Positions 16,683 to 28,094 of a DNA stretch of 64,000 bases are shown piece by piece. The notes below the pieces were generated by a model that was given only the letters and a program-made list of their open reading frames with translations, ran no database searches and was not told where the DNA came from. Both the position numbers and the translations under genes were made by a program. This stretch comes from Catenovulum sediminis (lineage in GTDB: Bacteria > Pseudomonadota > Gammaproteobacteria > Enterobacterales > Alteromonadaceae), in NCBI RefSeq assembly GCF_040270295.1, contig NZ_JBELOE010000281.1; one strand, 5' to 3'. The number at the start of each line of letters is the position of its first letter. Position 1 is the stretch's first letter.

Positions 16683-19600
16683 ATGACTGGAATCAACAAG
16701 AAAGAAAATAAAAACAACAAGGTAGTTGACGCATACCCACTTAGCAATATGCAGGCGGGAATGTATTTTCACTATATGCTGGCAGAAGCGTCAGCGGTTT
16801 ATCATGATGTTTTTCACTTCAAACTAAAATGTCAATGGCATGTAACTGAGTTTGAAAACGCGATAGCGACAGTGCTTGCACATCACCCGATACTCAGAAC
16901 TGCATTCGATTTTCAAAAGTTTAGTGAACCTATGCAATTGGTGCATGCAAAAGGTGTGGTTCGATTCGAATATAGCGCGGTTAACATACAAAATGAGCAT
17001 CAACTGCAAGCATGTATTGCGGACAAAATCAGCGAGTTACAAGCTAGACCTTTTGATCTTGCTCAGCCCAGTCAAATTCGATTTACCGTATTACAAGGGG
17101 TAGACGGCTGTATTGAATTGCTCATCGACGCCCATCATATGATTTTAGACGGCTGGAGTATGGCCGTTGTATTAACCGAGTTATTTCAAAACTACCTCGC
17201 AAACATTGGCTTGATATCCGCCGGACAGGTTGCACCGCCAGTCACAAAAAATTTATTTAAAGAATTTGTCAAAGTAGAGCGTCAAATTTTACTCAATCAA
17301 GCAGCGCTTGATTATTGGCAGACACAACTCAAACCACTTGATTATCATGCGTTAAAACTAGGGCAGAGCAAGGCTGATAAAAACAATATAGTTCGTTGCC
17401 TGAAATTTGATATCGACAGAACACAGGTTGAACAGCTAAAACAGTTAGCCGTAAAGTGTAAAGTAGATATTCGAACCTTATTATTAGCGGCGCATTTACG
17501 TCTCATCGCGTTTGTGAGTGGCCAGCCAAAAGCGACAAGTTTAGTGGTAAGCAATAGCCGCTTAGAGCAATTAGGCGGCGATAAAGCGGTGGGCTTGTTT
17601 GTTAACTCTTTACCTGCCAGCAGTGATTTAGCAGACATGAGTTGGACGGCTTTGATTGAAAAACTAAGCCAGCAACAAGCTCAGCATATGCCTTACCGCG
17701 CTTTTCCGATTGCTGAAATGGTAAAAACGCAAGGGCACCCAATTAGCAATGTATTGTTCAACTTTGTTCATTTTCATGTCTATGAATTAATTCAAGGAAT
17801 TGATGGCTTTCAGGTACTGGATGCGCAAATAGATGAAAAAACGAATGCTGATCTGGCGGTTACTTTCATTCAAGGGTTATCCGGTTCACTCAGTGTAATG
17901 TTGCAATACAATACGGCAATGGTAGCTGAATCATCTGCGCAGCAGCTACCCGAGTTCTACCGCAATGCATTGCAGTCTATGTGTTTAAAGCCTGATGATA
18001 GGTGTTTGCAACATTCATTAATGTCTAAACAGCAGGTGCAAGCCGTTATCAATAATAGTTATTCACTGGCACACACACCACTTCGGCATGAGACGATTCA
18101 CTCGCTCATTGAAAATGCCGCGCAGCAGTACGCAAGTGATACCGCACTGACTTTTGAAGGGCAGCAACTGAGCTATCAAACCTTCAACGAAAAGGCCAAC
18201 CAACTGGCACATTTGATTCGTCAACAGGGGATTGGCGCGGGGGATATTGTTTGTTTATGTATACAGCGTTCATTTGAGCAATTTATCGCTGTGCTTGCGA
18301 TATTAAAAGCCGGTGCGGCTTATCTGCCGCTAGACACCAGCTTTCCGCTGGGCCGCATGCAAACCATTGTCAAAGATGCAAATCCCCAGTTGATTATCAC
18401 TCAACAGCAGTTTGCAAATATTTGCCCAGCCGCGACCCACAGTCTATTGATTGATGAAGAAAACTGTCAAAACGCTATTTTAAGTCAACCGGTTGGCCAA
18501 ATGGCTGCAGATGTTAGAGATGCGCAAGCAAGTGATCCGGTGTTTTGTTTATATACCTCAGGCACAACCGGAAAACCGAAAGGTGTACTGATGTCGCATC
18601 AGGCAATGAGTAATTTGTTGTTTGCGCAAACCGAGCATAATCCGTTGTTGCGCGAAAGAATGCGTACATTGCAGTTTGCTTCAATCGGTTTTGATGCATC
18701 ATTTCACGAAATGATCTCTACCTTAATCTGGGGCGGCACTTTATGTTTAATCTCAGAGCAAGCGCGTAAAGATATCCATCAATTGCCCGAGCTTATCCAG
18801 CAGCAAAAGATTGAGCGTTTATTTATGCCTTTTGCCGCACTTAAGGTGTTATCTGTCAGTGCATTGCAAGCCGGTTATTTAAACTGGCCAATTAAACTCA
18901 TTGTCACTGCCGGTGAGCAGTTACAAATGACAGATGAGTTATGTGGTTGGCTAAAACAGATGCCGCACGCTGTGCTCGACAATCATTACGGGCCGACCGA
19001 AACGCATGTGGTGACGGCCTATCGTCTTGATGAAAACCCCTTAAATTGGCCGTTTTATCCGCCAATCGGTAAACCACTGGCCAACTGTCAATGCTGGGTG
19101 TTGGATCAAAACCGAAATTTATTACCTGACGGTGTGCAGGGGGAGCTGTATGTATCAGGGGCGTGTTTAGCGTCAGGTTATTTAAACAACCCAGAACAAA
19201 GCGCCGAAAAATTTATTGAGCATAGTTTTGACGGCGAGACTATGCTTCGGCTCTACCGAACCGGCGATCTTGTGAGTCGTTTAGACGACGGTAATTTAAT
19301 GTTTTTAGGGCGAGCTGATGAGCAAGTTAAAGTAAGGGGGTATCGTGTAGAACTGGCTGAAGTTGAATATCAGTTAGATCAATTGCCCTCGGTTGCCTCT
19401 GCTCTGGTCCTGCCACAAAAAGACAGTTTAGGTTTAAATCAATTAGTGGCGTATGTGGTATTGGAAGCTGCTCAGGTTTTAAGGTTACCGCCCACTAAAC
19501 CCACCTCCACACCGATCTCCTCACCAACCACTATGACAGCCGACAAAGCGAGTAAAGACAAGTGGGCTGCGCAGATAAAATCACAACTACAAAATAACTT

Positions 19601-22600
19601 GCCGGATTATATGCTGCCATCTGCCATCCAAATATTGGATAAATGGCCACTGACGGCGAATGGTAAAGTTGATCGTCGAGCGCTGCCCAAGATAGAGACA
19701 ATCACCAGCCAAAATGAATATCTGCCCGCTAAAAATGAAATTGAAGCCGAGCTTATTAATATCTGGGCTAAATTGCTCGCGATGCCAAGTGATAAAATCA
19801 GCACGTTAGACAACTTTTTTGAGTTGGGTGGCCATTCTTTGCTGGTGGTTCGTTTGGTTGCGAATATCCAAAAAGTATTGAATCGTGCAGTTAAACTGAA
19901 AGATATTTATCAATACCCGAGCATTGTTGCACTCGCCAATTTTCTGCAAAATGCAGAGCAAAAACAATACCCGGCGATCGCTGCGCTAGAGCGCACGCAA
20001 GATGCTTATCCTTTGTCATTTGCCCAACAAAGATTGTGGTTTATTGATCGCATGCAAGGCGGTTCGGCCAACTACAATATGCCCGCACAAATAACGGTGG
20101 AAGGGCATTTTAATCTGACACTTGCACAACAAGCGCTTGCTCAGATTGTTGAGCGTCATCAGGTATTAAGAACGGTTTATCGAGATGGAGAAAATGGCCC
20201 GCTACAACAGGTATTAAAAGATGTTGATGTGCAGATTCGACGAATAGATTTTTCTGCGTTAGAAAAAACAGAACGAGCGAATAAAATAGCTGAGCTGACG
20301 CAAATGGATGCCGAAAAACCATTTGATTTGTCGCAAGATATTATGCTGCGTGCCAGTTATATTCAATGCGCTAAACAGGCTGGGGTATTGTTATTTAATA
20401 TGCACCATATAGCCAGTGATGGCTGGTCTATCGCAATATTTGCGCGAGAGTTTGTCCATATTTATCAAGCTTTAAAGTCGGGCGAGGCGCACGGTTTAAC
20501 CCGCTTGCCAATTCAATATATCGACTATGCGGTGTGGCAAAAAAATCACTTAACCGGAGCGGCTTTTGATGCTCAATTGAGCTACTGGCAAAAGCAATTG
20601 TCAGATGTCCCGACTGTGCATAGTTTGCCTCTTGATTTCCCCAGACCGCTTGAACAAAGCGGCACAGCACAGATGCACAAATGTACACTGCCAGCGGGTT
20701 TAGCGGATCGTATTGCTGATTTTTGTCGGCTGCAAGGTTTGACGCCTTTTATGTTTTACCACGGTGTATTAAGCTTTTTTATCGCGCGTTACAGCTATCA
20801 AAAACAAGTGGTTATTGGCACTGTGGTGGCCAACAGACGACAAGCAGAGTTAGAGTCTTTAATTGGCTTTTTTATTAATACTTTAGTTTTACGCACGGAT
20901 ATTGATAGCAAACAGACTGTTGGTCGTTATTTTGCTGCCATTAAAGAAACGAATCTGCAGGCGCAGGAACATCAGGATATCCCATTTGAACAGTTGATCG
21001 AGCATCTCAATATACCACGCAGCACGCAACATGCCCCTTTGTGTCAAATTCTGTTATCGATGAACAATAATGAGACGGTCGATCTCACATTGGATGATGT
21101 TAAGTTTACAACGCAAATTAGCACCAGCCAGGCGAGTAAATTTGATTTAGAGATCGAGGTGGACGAAACAAACGAACAAACCCAATTACAATGGTTGTAC
21201 GATTGTAATTTATTTGCGCCACGCAGCATTGCGCAAATGGCTGAACATTATGTTAATTTGCTGGAAAAAATGCTGGATGCAAAGCGCTGCTTAGCTGACA
21301 TAGGCTTGTTAACTGCGTCTGAATTTGCGCACCTGCAGCAAGCACACCTTGCCGCACGATCAATAAAAAGCTCAGTACTAAACCAAGGTAACACAGATAA
21401 GCAGGATGCCGATTTTGTGAATACCCAATTAATGCACAGTGCATTTGAAGCGCAAGTAAAACGAACGCCGAATGCGACTGCGATAGTGAGCGGCACGGCT
21501 CAAGCCCCTCAAATTTATAGTTACCAGCAATTAAACCAGCAAGCTAACCAACTCGCACGATTTTTATTACAGCAGTTGGCTAAACCGCAGTCGAATCATA
21601 CAAACCGTGAAACGCCGAGCATAGCGATTATTTGCCAGCGCAATTACACAACGGTTGTCAGTATATTAGCCGTTTTAAAAGCAGGCGCGGCCTATATTCC
21701 GCTTGATGCGAATACGCCAGTAGAGCGGATCAATCATATCGTACAGGACGCAGCTGCCACTATCATTCTTGGCACTCAGGAAGTCTCAGAAAATAGCATT
21801 CAAAGCACCGATGTGTCTTGTATTGATGCAACTCAGCTGAATCAATACAAACATTTTAACCGCCAGAATCTGACTCCGGATGAAGTACTAATAAGTGCAG
21901 AGGATCTTGCGTACATCATATATACCTCAGGCTCAAGTGGCACACCTAAAGGCGTGATGGTTGAGCATGCAAGTATTCATCAGCACTTGATAAACTGGTC
22001 ACAAGATTTAGCCATTACACCTGCAGATCGGTTTGTATTATTTTCGTCACTGAGCTTTGATGCATCTATTGAACAGTTGTTTACCCCTTTTACTCTGGGT
22101 GCGAGCTGTTATTTATTGGCAGATAATCAACAAACACCAGATGCTTTATTATCCATTATCCAGTCGTTAAAAATAACTGTGTTGGATATCCCGCCAGCTT
22201 ATTGGTCTGAATTTATTCAAACGGTTGATGCGGCGGATACTGCCGATTGCCTTTTGCATACTTTAATATTGGGCGGTGAGCGTTTTCCAACCCACTCATT
22301 GCTGCAAATAGAGGATAAATTTCCGACGCTAGAGCAAATTATTAATGCGTATGGACCAACTGAAAGCTGTATTACCGCGCTTAGATACAAAATAACGCGT
22401 GCTGAATTTAGCCAGATAACAAGCATGCCAATTGGACAAACGTTTGATGACAGTTTAGCCGGTGTACTGGATGCGGATAATAACCCATTACCGGATGGTG
22501 CAGTGGGCGAGCTTTATTTGGCGGGGCCTCGTCTGGCACGTGGTTATCTGAATAATCCGCAGCAAAGCGCACAGGTTTTCTTTGAACACCCTAGGTTGGG

Positions 22601-25600
22601 CGTGCGGATATATAAAACCGGCGATAAAGTGCGTCGCCTTAACAATGCACAGTACGTTTTTGACGGACGTATTGACGAGCAGGTTAAGATTCGTGGCTTT
22701 AGAGTCGAGTTGGCGGAAATAGAACAACAAATTAGCCGCCTTGCGCAGGTGAGCGACACTAAAGTGATTGTCAGTGAAACGCAAAAAGGACAATTAAAAG
22801 CGTTTGTCAAACTGAACGCACCAAGTGATGAGGAACAAGCTGAAGCTGTCTTTAAATCTATTCGGCAACAACTGAAATCGACTTTACCTAATTACATGTT
22901 ACCCAATGCCTATTGCTTGGTTGATGAATGGCCGATGACACTGGGTGGAAAATTAGATACAAAACAACTGGATGCACGCGCTAGCATTTCGTTTAATCAA
23001 GCTTATCAAGCGGCGACAAGCGAAACCGAAAAAACGCTGGTTCGGTTATTTGAAAACTTGTTACAAGTTGAAAAAGTCGGTGTTAATGACAGCTTCTTTG
23101 ATTTAGGTGGCCATTCAATTTTGGCCGTGCGTTTGGTTAACCAAATTAAACAAACATTGGGTAAACAAATATCGCTAAAAGCCTTATTGGATTACCCGAA
23201 AGTACAAGATATCGCTGCACTGATAGAGAAAAGTGACGCGGCACAGGCAAGTTTACCTGTCATTACGCACAATGCGCAACGACGTTATCAGCCATTTCCT
23301 TTAACGGGTATTCAGCAATCCTATTTTATCGGACGAAAAGATGATTTCGCTTTGGGTAATGTCGGTGCGTATGGCTATTCAGAGATTACCGCGCAGCAAC
23401 TGGATGTAGAACGCGTGCAGCAGGCATGGAATCGTTTAGTCGAACGGCACGATATGTTGCGTATGGTGGTCGATGAAAATGGCGAACAAGTTATTTTACC
23501 AAAGGTGCCCGAATATCAAGTAGCGTATTTTGATTTTTCAGCGTTACCAGACACTGTTAAAAAACAGCGTGTGTTAGCGCTGCGTGAAAAAATGTCGCAT
23601 CAGGTTTTCTCGGGTATGCAATGGCCTTTATTTGATTTAAAGGTCAGCCGTTTGGCGGATAATGATTTTATTTTGCATATAGGTACAGATGCATTGGCAA
23701 TGGATGCATCCAGTACCATGATCATTGAACAGGAGTTTTATACCGTATATCACCAGCCGGATACCCGCTTACCTGACTTAACCTTAACCTTTAGTGATTA
23801 TGTGCATGCGTTAAAAGCACTTGAATCGCAAGATGTTTATCTCGCTGCCAAAGCTTATTGGTGTCAGCGCGTGGCAGACTTTCCGTTTGCACCCACATTG
23901 CCACTGGCGCAAGATCCTTCACAAATTAAGGTACCTGAATTTGAGCGCCGAGATTTTGTTTTGCCTAAAACACAATGGCAGGCTGTGCAACATCAAGCCA
24001 AGCAGTATCAGGTTACAGCGACTGCTTTGGTGTTAGGCGTGTTTGCCAAGGTAATAGAAAGTTGGAGTGATAATAAACACTTTGCTTTGAATTTAACCCT
24101 ATTCAACCGACTTCCGGTGCATCCGCAAGTGGAAAAAATTGTTGGTGATTTTACCACTTTAACCTTACTGGAATTTAATTCGCAGCAAGGCAACTTTGAT
24201 TTTGTGCATTATCTGAAAAACACGCAACAACAGTTGTGGCGTGATCTAGAGCATAGTTTATTTGATGGTACTCAGTTGTTAACTGAACTGATGCGACATC
24301 ATTCAGGTGTGATCAGTTATCCGATTGTATTTACCAGCACTTTAGGTTTACAAAGTAGCGACGATATTCAGCGATTTACGCCATCGCAACAACATTTAAT
24401 GGGAGAGACAACTTACAGCATCTCACAAACCTCACAGGTTTGGCTGGATTGTCAGGTCAGTGAAGAACAAGGTGAATTACGGCTGGTTTGGGATAGCGTC
24501 GTAGATTTATTTCCGCATGGCATGTTGGATGATATGTTTGCCGTCTTCACCTCGACACTGCAAACAATGAGCAAGCAAGGTTTGCAAGCGAGCCATCTGG
24601 ATTTGCCGCAGTGGCAACAAAATTTAGTTCGGACAGTAAATCAGACAGACAGTGATCTGCCACAGGGCTTGTTACATCAGCCGTTCTTAAACGCGGCGAA
24701 AAAGTTTGCGAATAAAACAGCAATTCGCTGTCAACAAGGCTGTTTAACGTATGCACAATTAGAACAGGAAAGTGCAAAATTAGCGCAGCAACTTAGGCTG
24801 CAACTTAGGCAGCAAGGTGCCTGTGCCAATACACTTATCGCGGTTGTAATGGACAAAGGTTGGCAGCAAATTGTCGCTGTGCTGGCTATTTTGCGCTCAG
24901 GGGCTGCGTACTTGCCTATTGATGCTCACTTACCAGCATCCCGGATCGCCTTGTTACTCAAATCGGGTGAAGTTCAGCAAGTGGTGACAACCCGCGAACA
25001 TACAAATCAAATACCCGAACAGCTCATCATACAGGTATTGGCAGATGAAATACCGGCAGCCGATACACATACAGGTACAGATAGGGTGATTGAGTTTGAC
25101 GATTATCACAATCAAGCCAGTGATCTGGCGTATGTGATTTTTACCTCAGGTTCAACCGGGATGCCTAAAGGGGTGATGACCGACCACGCCGGCGCGCGAA
25201 ATACGATTGAAGATATTAATCAAAGATTTGAGGTTAGTGAAAAAGACAGTGTTTTTGCTTTATCAAATTTAAATTTTGATTTGTCTGTTTATGATATTTT
25301 TGGGGTTTTAGGCGCTGGTGGTTGTCTAGTACTCCCCAGCTCGGATGAATACCGCGACCCTACAGCTTGGTTAGATTATTTGCAGCAACAGCCGCAGGTC
25401 ACTCTGTGGAATACAGTGCCAGCGTTAATGCAAATGTTAGTGGAACACCTTGAAAGCAAAACACAGAACAGGCCTTCTTTGGCTCTGCGTATTATTATGA
25501 TGAGTGGTGACTGGATCCCGCTGGATTTACCTGAGCGCATCCAAAAAATATCGCCCGCCAGTCAGGTTCATAGTTTAGGCGGCGCGACAGAGGCTTCAAT

Positions 25601-28094
25601 TTGGTCCATTCACTATCCGATAGTGGCGCCTACTGCGCCTACTTCAGTTGTTACTGAAAGCACATCTCAAACCAATACGTCAAACTTAGCGTTATCTTCG
25701 GTCCCCTATGGTAAAGCATTAGCCAACCAGCAATTTTACGTTTTACAGCAAGACTTATCTTTGTCGCCTGTTTGGGCTGCCGGTGATTTATATATTGCGG
25801 GTGTTGGACTGGCAAAAGGCTATTGGCGGGATGAACAAAAAACCGCGGCCAGTTTTATCGACGATCCCGTTCGTAACATTAAATTATACAAAACCGGTGA
25901 TCGAGGACGCTTATTGCCTGATGGCAATATAGAATTTTTAGGTCGGGAGGATTTTCAGGTCAAAATTCAGGGATTTCGTATTGAACTGGGTGAAATCGAA
26001 ACAAACTTAAAACGCCATCAGTTGTTAAAAGAGGTTTTTATAAATACCTTTGAAACGGGCGGGCAAAAACAACTGGTTGCTTATTATACGCAGTCGAATC
26101 CTTCAAGCGCTGAATTAGACACAAGCTCTGAAGTTGAACAATTAGCACAGCTATTGGAATTTAAAAAATCAAATCGCGCGATCCGTGACAATTTTGACAT
26201 GCGCGCTAGGGTGATCGATCTGCCGACGGTTGATAAAGTTATTCCGCTTAAAACAAACAGCAGCCTGACAACAAAAACCTTTAATTCTGTTGCCTCGATT
26301 GCGTTCTCCGAACTGAATCAAATATTAGCAGTTTGCAGACGAGTAGCATGCGAAACTTCGATTAATGCCAAGGCTCTGTATCCCTCGGCCGGCTCTACCT
26401 ATGCCGTTCAGCTTTATCTGTATTTACCTGAAAGTGCTGGCATTAAAGATGCGCAAGGTCAGTTATTAACAGGGTGTTATTATTATCACCCGTTAAAGCA
26501 TCAGCTCATTAAGCTATCGCAGCACCGCTTGCCGCTACAACACGTGAGTTTATTTCTGCTTGGTGACGAAGAGGCAATCGTGCCAGTGTATGGTCAAAAT
26601 AGCGAGCTGTTTTTACAGGTTGAAGCGGGTTATATACACAATTTAATGCAAACTTGTCTTGCGCCTGAGTTGATGCTTTGCGGCTTGCAAAATGTGGCCG
26701 AATTGTCGTCTGAAATCCCGCAGGCTATGGCGTTAAGTGCAAAACACCAGTTGATTTCAGTCTTGCAAATACAGTCAAAGCAGCAAGCGCAACAGAAAGC
26801 GCAACAGCAAGCACAACAGCCAATAAACCCAGCTCATCACCACACAACTGAGTGCACCGATGCAAACAGCGACAACAGTAACAATAGTGAAAATTGCAAC
26901 AAAGGTCAGGGTTTAAGCGATATAAGGTTATTGCCACAGGGCTGTATACAGAGGGTCGATAACATCACCCACTGGCAGCGAAAAAGTTATCGACAGTATC
27001 TACCGCAAGCCCTGTCGCTTGCGCAATTAAATAATTTACTCTTGTCTGCGAAACAGGCGGCAACTGAGATTGATAGCTCAACAGAGCTATACCTTAAAGT
27101 TGATAAAACAATCACCAGTGCAGAGCTTACGCTACCCATCGGGATATACCATTATCAATGGCAAACGCACGCTTTACACTTATGTTGGCAAACGCCGGTA
27201 GGGAATTTATATTCGGGTGAAAATGCACGGATAGCGGACGGTGCCGCGCTCAACTTTATTTTTGTTGCAAAACAAAACGAAAACGCCTTGGCGGCCGGTT
27301 TTATTTCACAAGCGATGACGTTAGCAGGTTTAGCTAAACAGGTCGGGGTTTGTGCCATGGGGCAGCTAAACCACTCACTGTTAGTTGCCGCTCTGCCTCA
27401 AATTTCGGATAAAAAAGTAGTGCATAGCTTAACGGTCGGTGCAATCAACGCTCAGATGTTTAATCAACAAAAACCAACTGAGCCCGCAGCGCTGGAACAA
27501 CAACTAGCTGATTTTCTGGCACTTTCATTGCCAGATTATATGGTGCCAAAGCACTTTATCGAACTACCCGCTTTGCCGCTTACAGCAAACGGCAAGATTG
27601 ATAGAAAAGCACTTCCGTTACCTCAGACAGAGCAGGCGCAAAGTGATCGTCTCGCAGAGCAACAGGGAAATAGTAAATTACTGTCGGATATTTGGTCTCA
27701 GGTATTGGCACTAGAATCGGTATATCAACAGGATAACTTTTTCCAAAAAGGCGGAAATTCTTTGTTGGCGGTACGTTTAGTGGCACAAATTAAAGAGCAG
27801 ATGTTGGTCGACTTACCAATCGGTAAAATTTTTGAAGCCCCTGTTTTTGCCGACATGCTGAATACAGTTGAAATGGCGATAGCCGAAGCTACTTTGTTGA
27901 GACAAGTAACCGCCGCCCAGCCCTCAGCTAAAGCGGCATCTGATGCTGAGCAAAACAGGCTAAAACAACAGCCTGCCGGTCAACAGTCAGAGTCACAATC
28001 AGAGCAGCAATCAGAGCAACAAAAAGCCGCAGAGCAAACCGAAGATAAAACAGAAGAACAAGAACAAAATCAAGGAACAACCTTATGGATTTAA
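16683..28094 (+). CDS. Trimodular NRPS: C-A-T / C-A-T / Cy-A-Ox-T
   Basis: A 3803-residue synthetase with three modules. Module 1: C (HHMILDGWS near 150), A (YTSGTTGKPKG near 623), T (LGGHSL near 1050). Module 2: C (HHIASDGWS near 1240), A (YTSGSSGTPKG near 1747), T (LGGHSI near 2141). Module 3: a heterocyclization domain with DALAMD near 2336 in place of HHxxxDG, A (FTSGSTGMPKG near 2820), an FMN oxidase insertion (about 3156-3590), then NGKIDR and T (KGGNSL near 3690). Specificity residues read by hand against GrsA: A1 DAHFVAHVVK (proline-like), A2 DAEDIGAITK (two acidic pocket residues, Lys/Orn-like), A3 DLYNMSLIWK (cysteine). Module 3 should therefore make a thiazoline and oxidise it to a thiazole. 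There is no loading module, so it must accept an acyl-peptide from another protein, most simply the FAAL protein at 50822. The acidic Gln-rich tail ends in TTLWI and probably docks to the next protein. Confidence 0.93.
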   Translation: MTGINKKENKNNKVVDAYPLSNMQAGMYFHYMLAEASAVYHDVFHFKLKCQWHVTEFENAIATVLAHHPILRTAFDFQKFSEPMQLVHAKGVVRFEYSAVNIQNEHQLQACIADKISELQARPFDLAQPSQIRFTVLQGVDGCIELLIDAHHMILDGWSMAVVLTELFQNYLANIGLISAGQVAPPVTKNLFKEFVKVERQILLNQAALDYWQTQLKPLDYHALKLGQSKADKNNIVRCLKFDIDRTQVEQLKQLAVKCKVDIRTLLLAAHLRLIAFVSGQPKATSLVVSNSRLEQLGGDKAVGLFVNSLPASSDLADMSWTALIEKLSQQQAQHMPYRAFPIAEMVKTQGHPISNVLFNFVHFHVYELIQGIDGFQVLDAQIDEKTNADLAVTFIQGLSGSLSVMLQYNTAMVAESSAQQLPEFYRNALQSMCLKPDDRCLQHSLMSKQQVQAVINNSYSLAHTPLRHETIHSLIENAAQQYASDTALTFEGQQLSYQTFNEKANQLAHLIRQQGIGAGDIVCLCIQRSFEQFIAVLAILKAGAAYLPLDTSFPLGRMQTIVKDANPQLIITQQQFANICPAATHSLLIDEENCQNAILSQPVGQMAADVRDAQASDPVFCLYTSGTTGKPKGVLMSHQAMSNLLFAQTEHNPLLRERMRTLQFASIGFDASFHEMISTLIWGGTLCLISEQARKDIHQLPELIQQQKIERLFMPFAALKVLSVSALQAGYLNWPIKLIVTAGEQLQMTDELCGWLKQMPHAVLDNHYGPTETHVVTAYRLDENPLNWPFYPPIGKPLANCQCWVLDQNRNLLPDGVQGELYVSGACLASGYLNNPEQSAEKFIEHSFDGETMLRLYRTGDLVSRLDDGNLMFLGRADEQVKVRGYRVELAEVEYQLDQLPSVASALVLPQKDSLGLNQLVAYVVLEAAQVLRLPPTKPTSTPISSPTTMTADKASKDKWAAQIKSQLQNNLPDYMLPSAIQILDKWPLTANGKVDRRALPKIETITSQNEYLPAKNEIEAELINIWAKLLAMPSDKISTLDNFFELGGHSLLVVRLVANIQKVLNRAVKLKDIYQYPSIVALANFLQNAEQKQYPAIAALERTQDAYPLSFAQQRLWFIDRMQGGSANYNMPAQITVEGHFNLTLAQQALAQIVERHQVLRTVYRDGENGPLQQVLKDVDVQIRRIDFSALEKTERANKIAELTQMDAEKPFDLSQDIMLRASYIQCAKQAGVLLFNMHHIASDGWSIAIFAREFVHIYQALKSGEAHGLTRLPIQYIDYAVWQKNHLTGAAFDAQLSYWQKQLSDVPTVHSLPLDFPRPLEQSGTAQMHKCTLPAGLADRIADFCRLQGLTPFMFYHGVLSFFIARYSYQKQVVIGTVVANRRQAELESLIGFFINTLVLRTDIDSKQTVGRYFAAIKETNLQAQEHQDIPFEQLIEHLNIPRSTQHAPLCQILLSMNNNETVDLTLDDVKFTTQISTSQASKFDLEIEVDETNEQTQLQWLYDCNLFAPRSIAQMAEHYVNLLEKMLDAKRCLADIGLLTASEFAHLQQAHLAARSIKSSVLNQGNTDKQDADFVNTQLMHSAFEAQVKRTPNATAIVSGTAQAPQIYSYQQLNQQANQLARFLLQQLAKPQSNHTNRETPSIAIICQRNYTTVVSILAVLKAGAAYIPLDANTPVERINHIVQDAAATIILGTQEVSENSIQSTDVSCIDATQLNQYKHFNRQNLTPDEVLISAEDLAYIIYTSGSSGTPKGVMVEHASIHQHLINWSQDLAITPADRFVLFSSLSFDASIEQLFTPFTLGASCYLLADNQQTPDALLSIIQSLKITVLDIPPAYWSEFIQTVDAADTADCLLHTLILGGERFPTHSLLQIEDKFPTLEQIINAYGPTESCITALRYKITRAEFSQITSMPIGQTFDDSLAGVLDADNNPLPDGAVGELYLAGPRLARGYLNNPQQSAQVFFEHPRLGVRIYKTGDKVRRLNNAQYVFDGRIDEQVKIRGFRVELAEIEQQISRLAQVSDTKVIVSETQKGQLKAFVKLNAPSDEEQAEAVFKSIRQQLKSTLPNYMLPNAYCLVDEWPMTLGGKLDTKQLDARASISFNQAYQAATSETEKTLVRLFENLLQVEKVGVNDSFFDLGGHSILAVRLVNQIKQTLGKQISLKALLDYPKVQDIAALIEKSDAAQASLPVITHNAQRRYQPFPLTGIQQSYFIGRKDDFALGNVGAYGYSEITAQQLDVERVQQAWNRLVERHDMLRMVVDENGEQVILPKVPEYQVAYFDFSALPDTVKKQRVLALREKMSHQVFSGMQWPLFDLKVSRLADNDFILHIGTDALAMDASSTMIIEQEFYTVYHQPDTRLPDLTLTFSDYVHALKALESQDVYLAAKAYWCQRVADFPFAPTLPLAQDPSQIKVPEFERRDFVLPKTQWQAVQHQAKQYQVTATALVLGVFAKVIESWSDNKHFALNLTLFNRLPVHPQVEKIVGDFTTLTLLEFNSQQGNFDFVHYLKNTQQQLWRDLEHSLFDGTQLLTELMRHHSGVISYPIVFTSTLGLQSSDDIQRFTPSQQHLMGETTYSISQTSQVWLDCQVSEEQGELRLVWDSVVDLFPHGMLDDMFAVFTSTLQTMSKQGLQASHLDLPQWQQNLVRTVNQTDSDLPQGLLHQPFLNAAKKFANKTAIRCQQGCLTYAQLEQESAKLAQQLRLQLRQQGACANTLIAVVMDKGWQQIVAVLAILRSGAAYLPIDAHLPASRIALLLKSGEVQQVVTTREHTNQIPEQLIIQVLADEIPAADTHTGTDRVIEFDDYHNQASDLAYVIFTSGSTGMPKGVMTDHAGARNTIEDINQRFEVSEKDSVFALSNLNFDLSVYDIFGVLGAGGCLVLPSSDEYRDPTAWLDYLQQQPQVTLWNTVPALMQMLVEHLESKTQNRPSLALRIIMMSGDWIPLDLPERIQKISPASQVHSLGGATEASIWSIHYPIVAPTAPTSVVTESTSQTNTSNLALSSVPYGKALANQQFYVLQQDLSLSPVWAAGDLYIAGVGLAKGYWRDEQKTAASFIDDPVRNIKLYKTGDRGRLLPDGNIEFLGREDFQVKIQGFRIELGEIETNLKRHQLLKEVFINTFETGGQKQLVAYYTQSNPSSAELDTSSEVEQLAQLLEFKKSNRAIRDNFDMRARVIDLPTVDKVIPLKTNSSLTTKTFNSVASIAFSELNQILAVCRRVACETSINAKALYPSAGSTYAVQLYLYLPESAGIKDAQGQLLTGCYYYHPLKHQLIKLSQHRLPLQHVSLFLLGDEEAIVPVYGQNSELFLQVEAGYIHNLMQTCLAPELMLCGLQNVAELSSEIPQAMALSAKHQLISVLQIQSKQQAQQKAQQQAQQPINPAHHHTTECTDANSDNSNNSENCNKGQGLSDIRLLPQGCIQRVDNITHWQRKSYRQYLPQALSLAQLNNLLLSAKQAATEIDSSTELYLKVDKTITSAELTLPIGIYHYQWQTHALHLCWQTPVGNLYSGENARIADGAALNFIFVAKQNENALAAGFISQAMTLAGLAKQVGVCAMGQLNHSLLVAALPQISDKKVVHSLTVGAINAQMFNQQKPTEPAALEQQLADFLALSLPDYMVPKHFIELPALPLTANGKIDRKALPLPQTEQAQSDRLAEQQGNSKLLSDIWSQVLALESVYQQDNFFQKGGNSLLAVRLVAQIKEQMLVDLPIGKIFEAPVFADMLNTVEMAIAEATLLRQVTAAQPSAKAASDAEQNRLKQQPAGQQSESQSEQQSEQQKAAEQTEDKTEEQEQNQGTTLWI

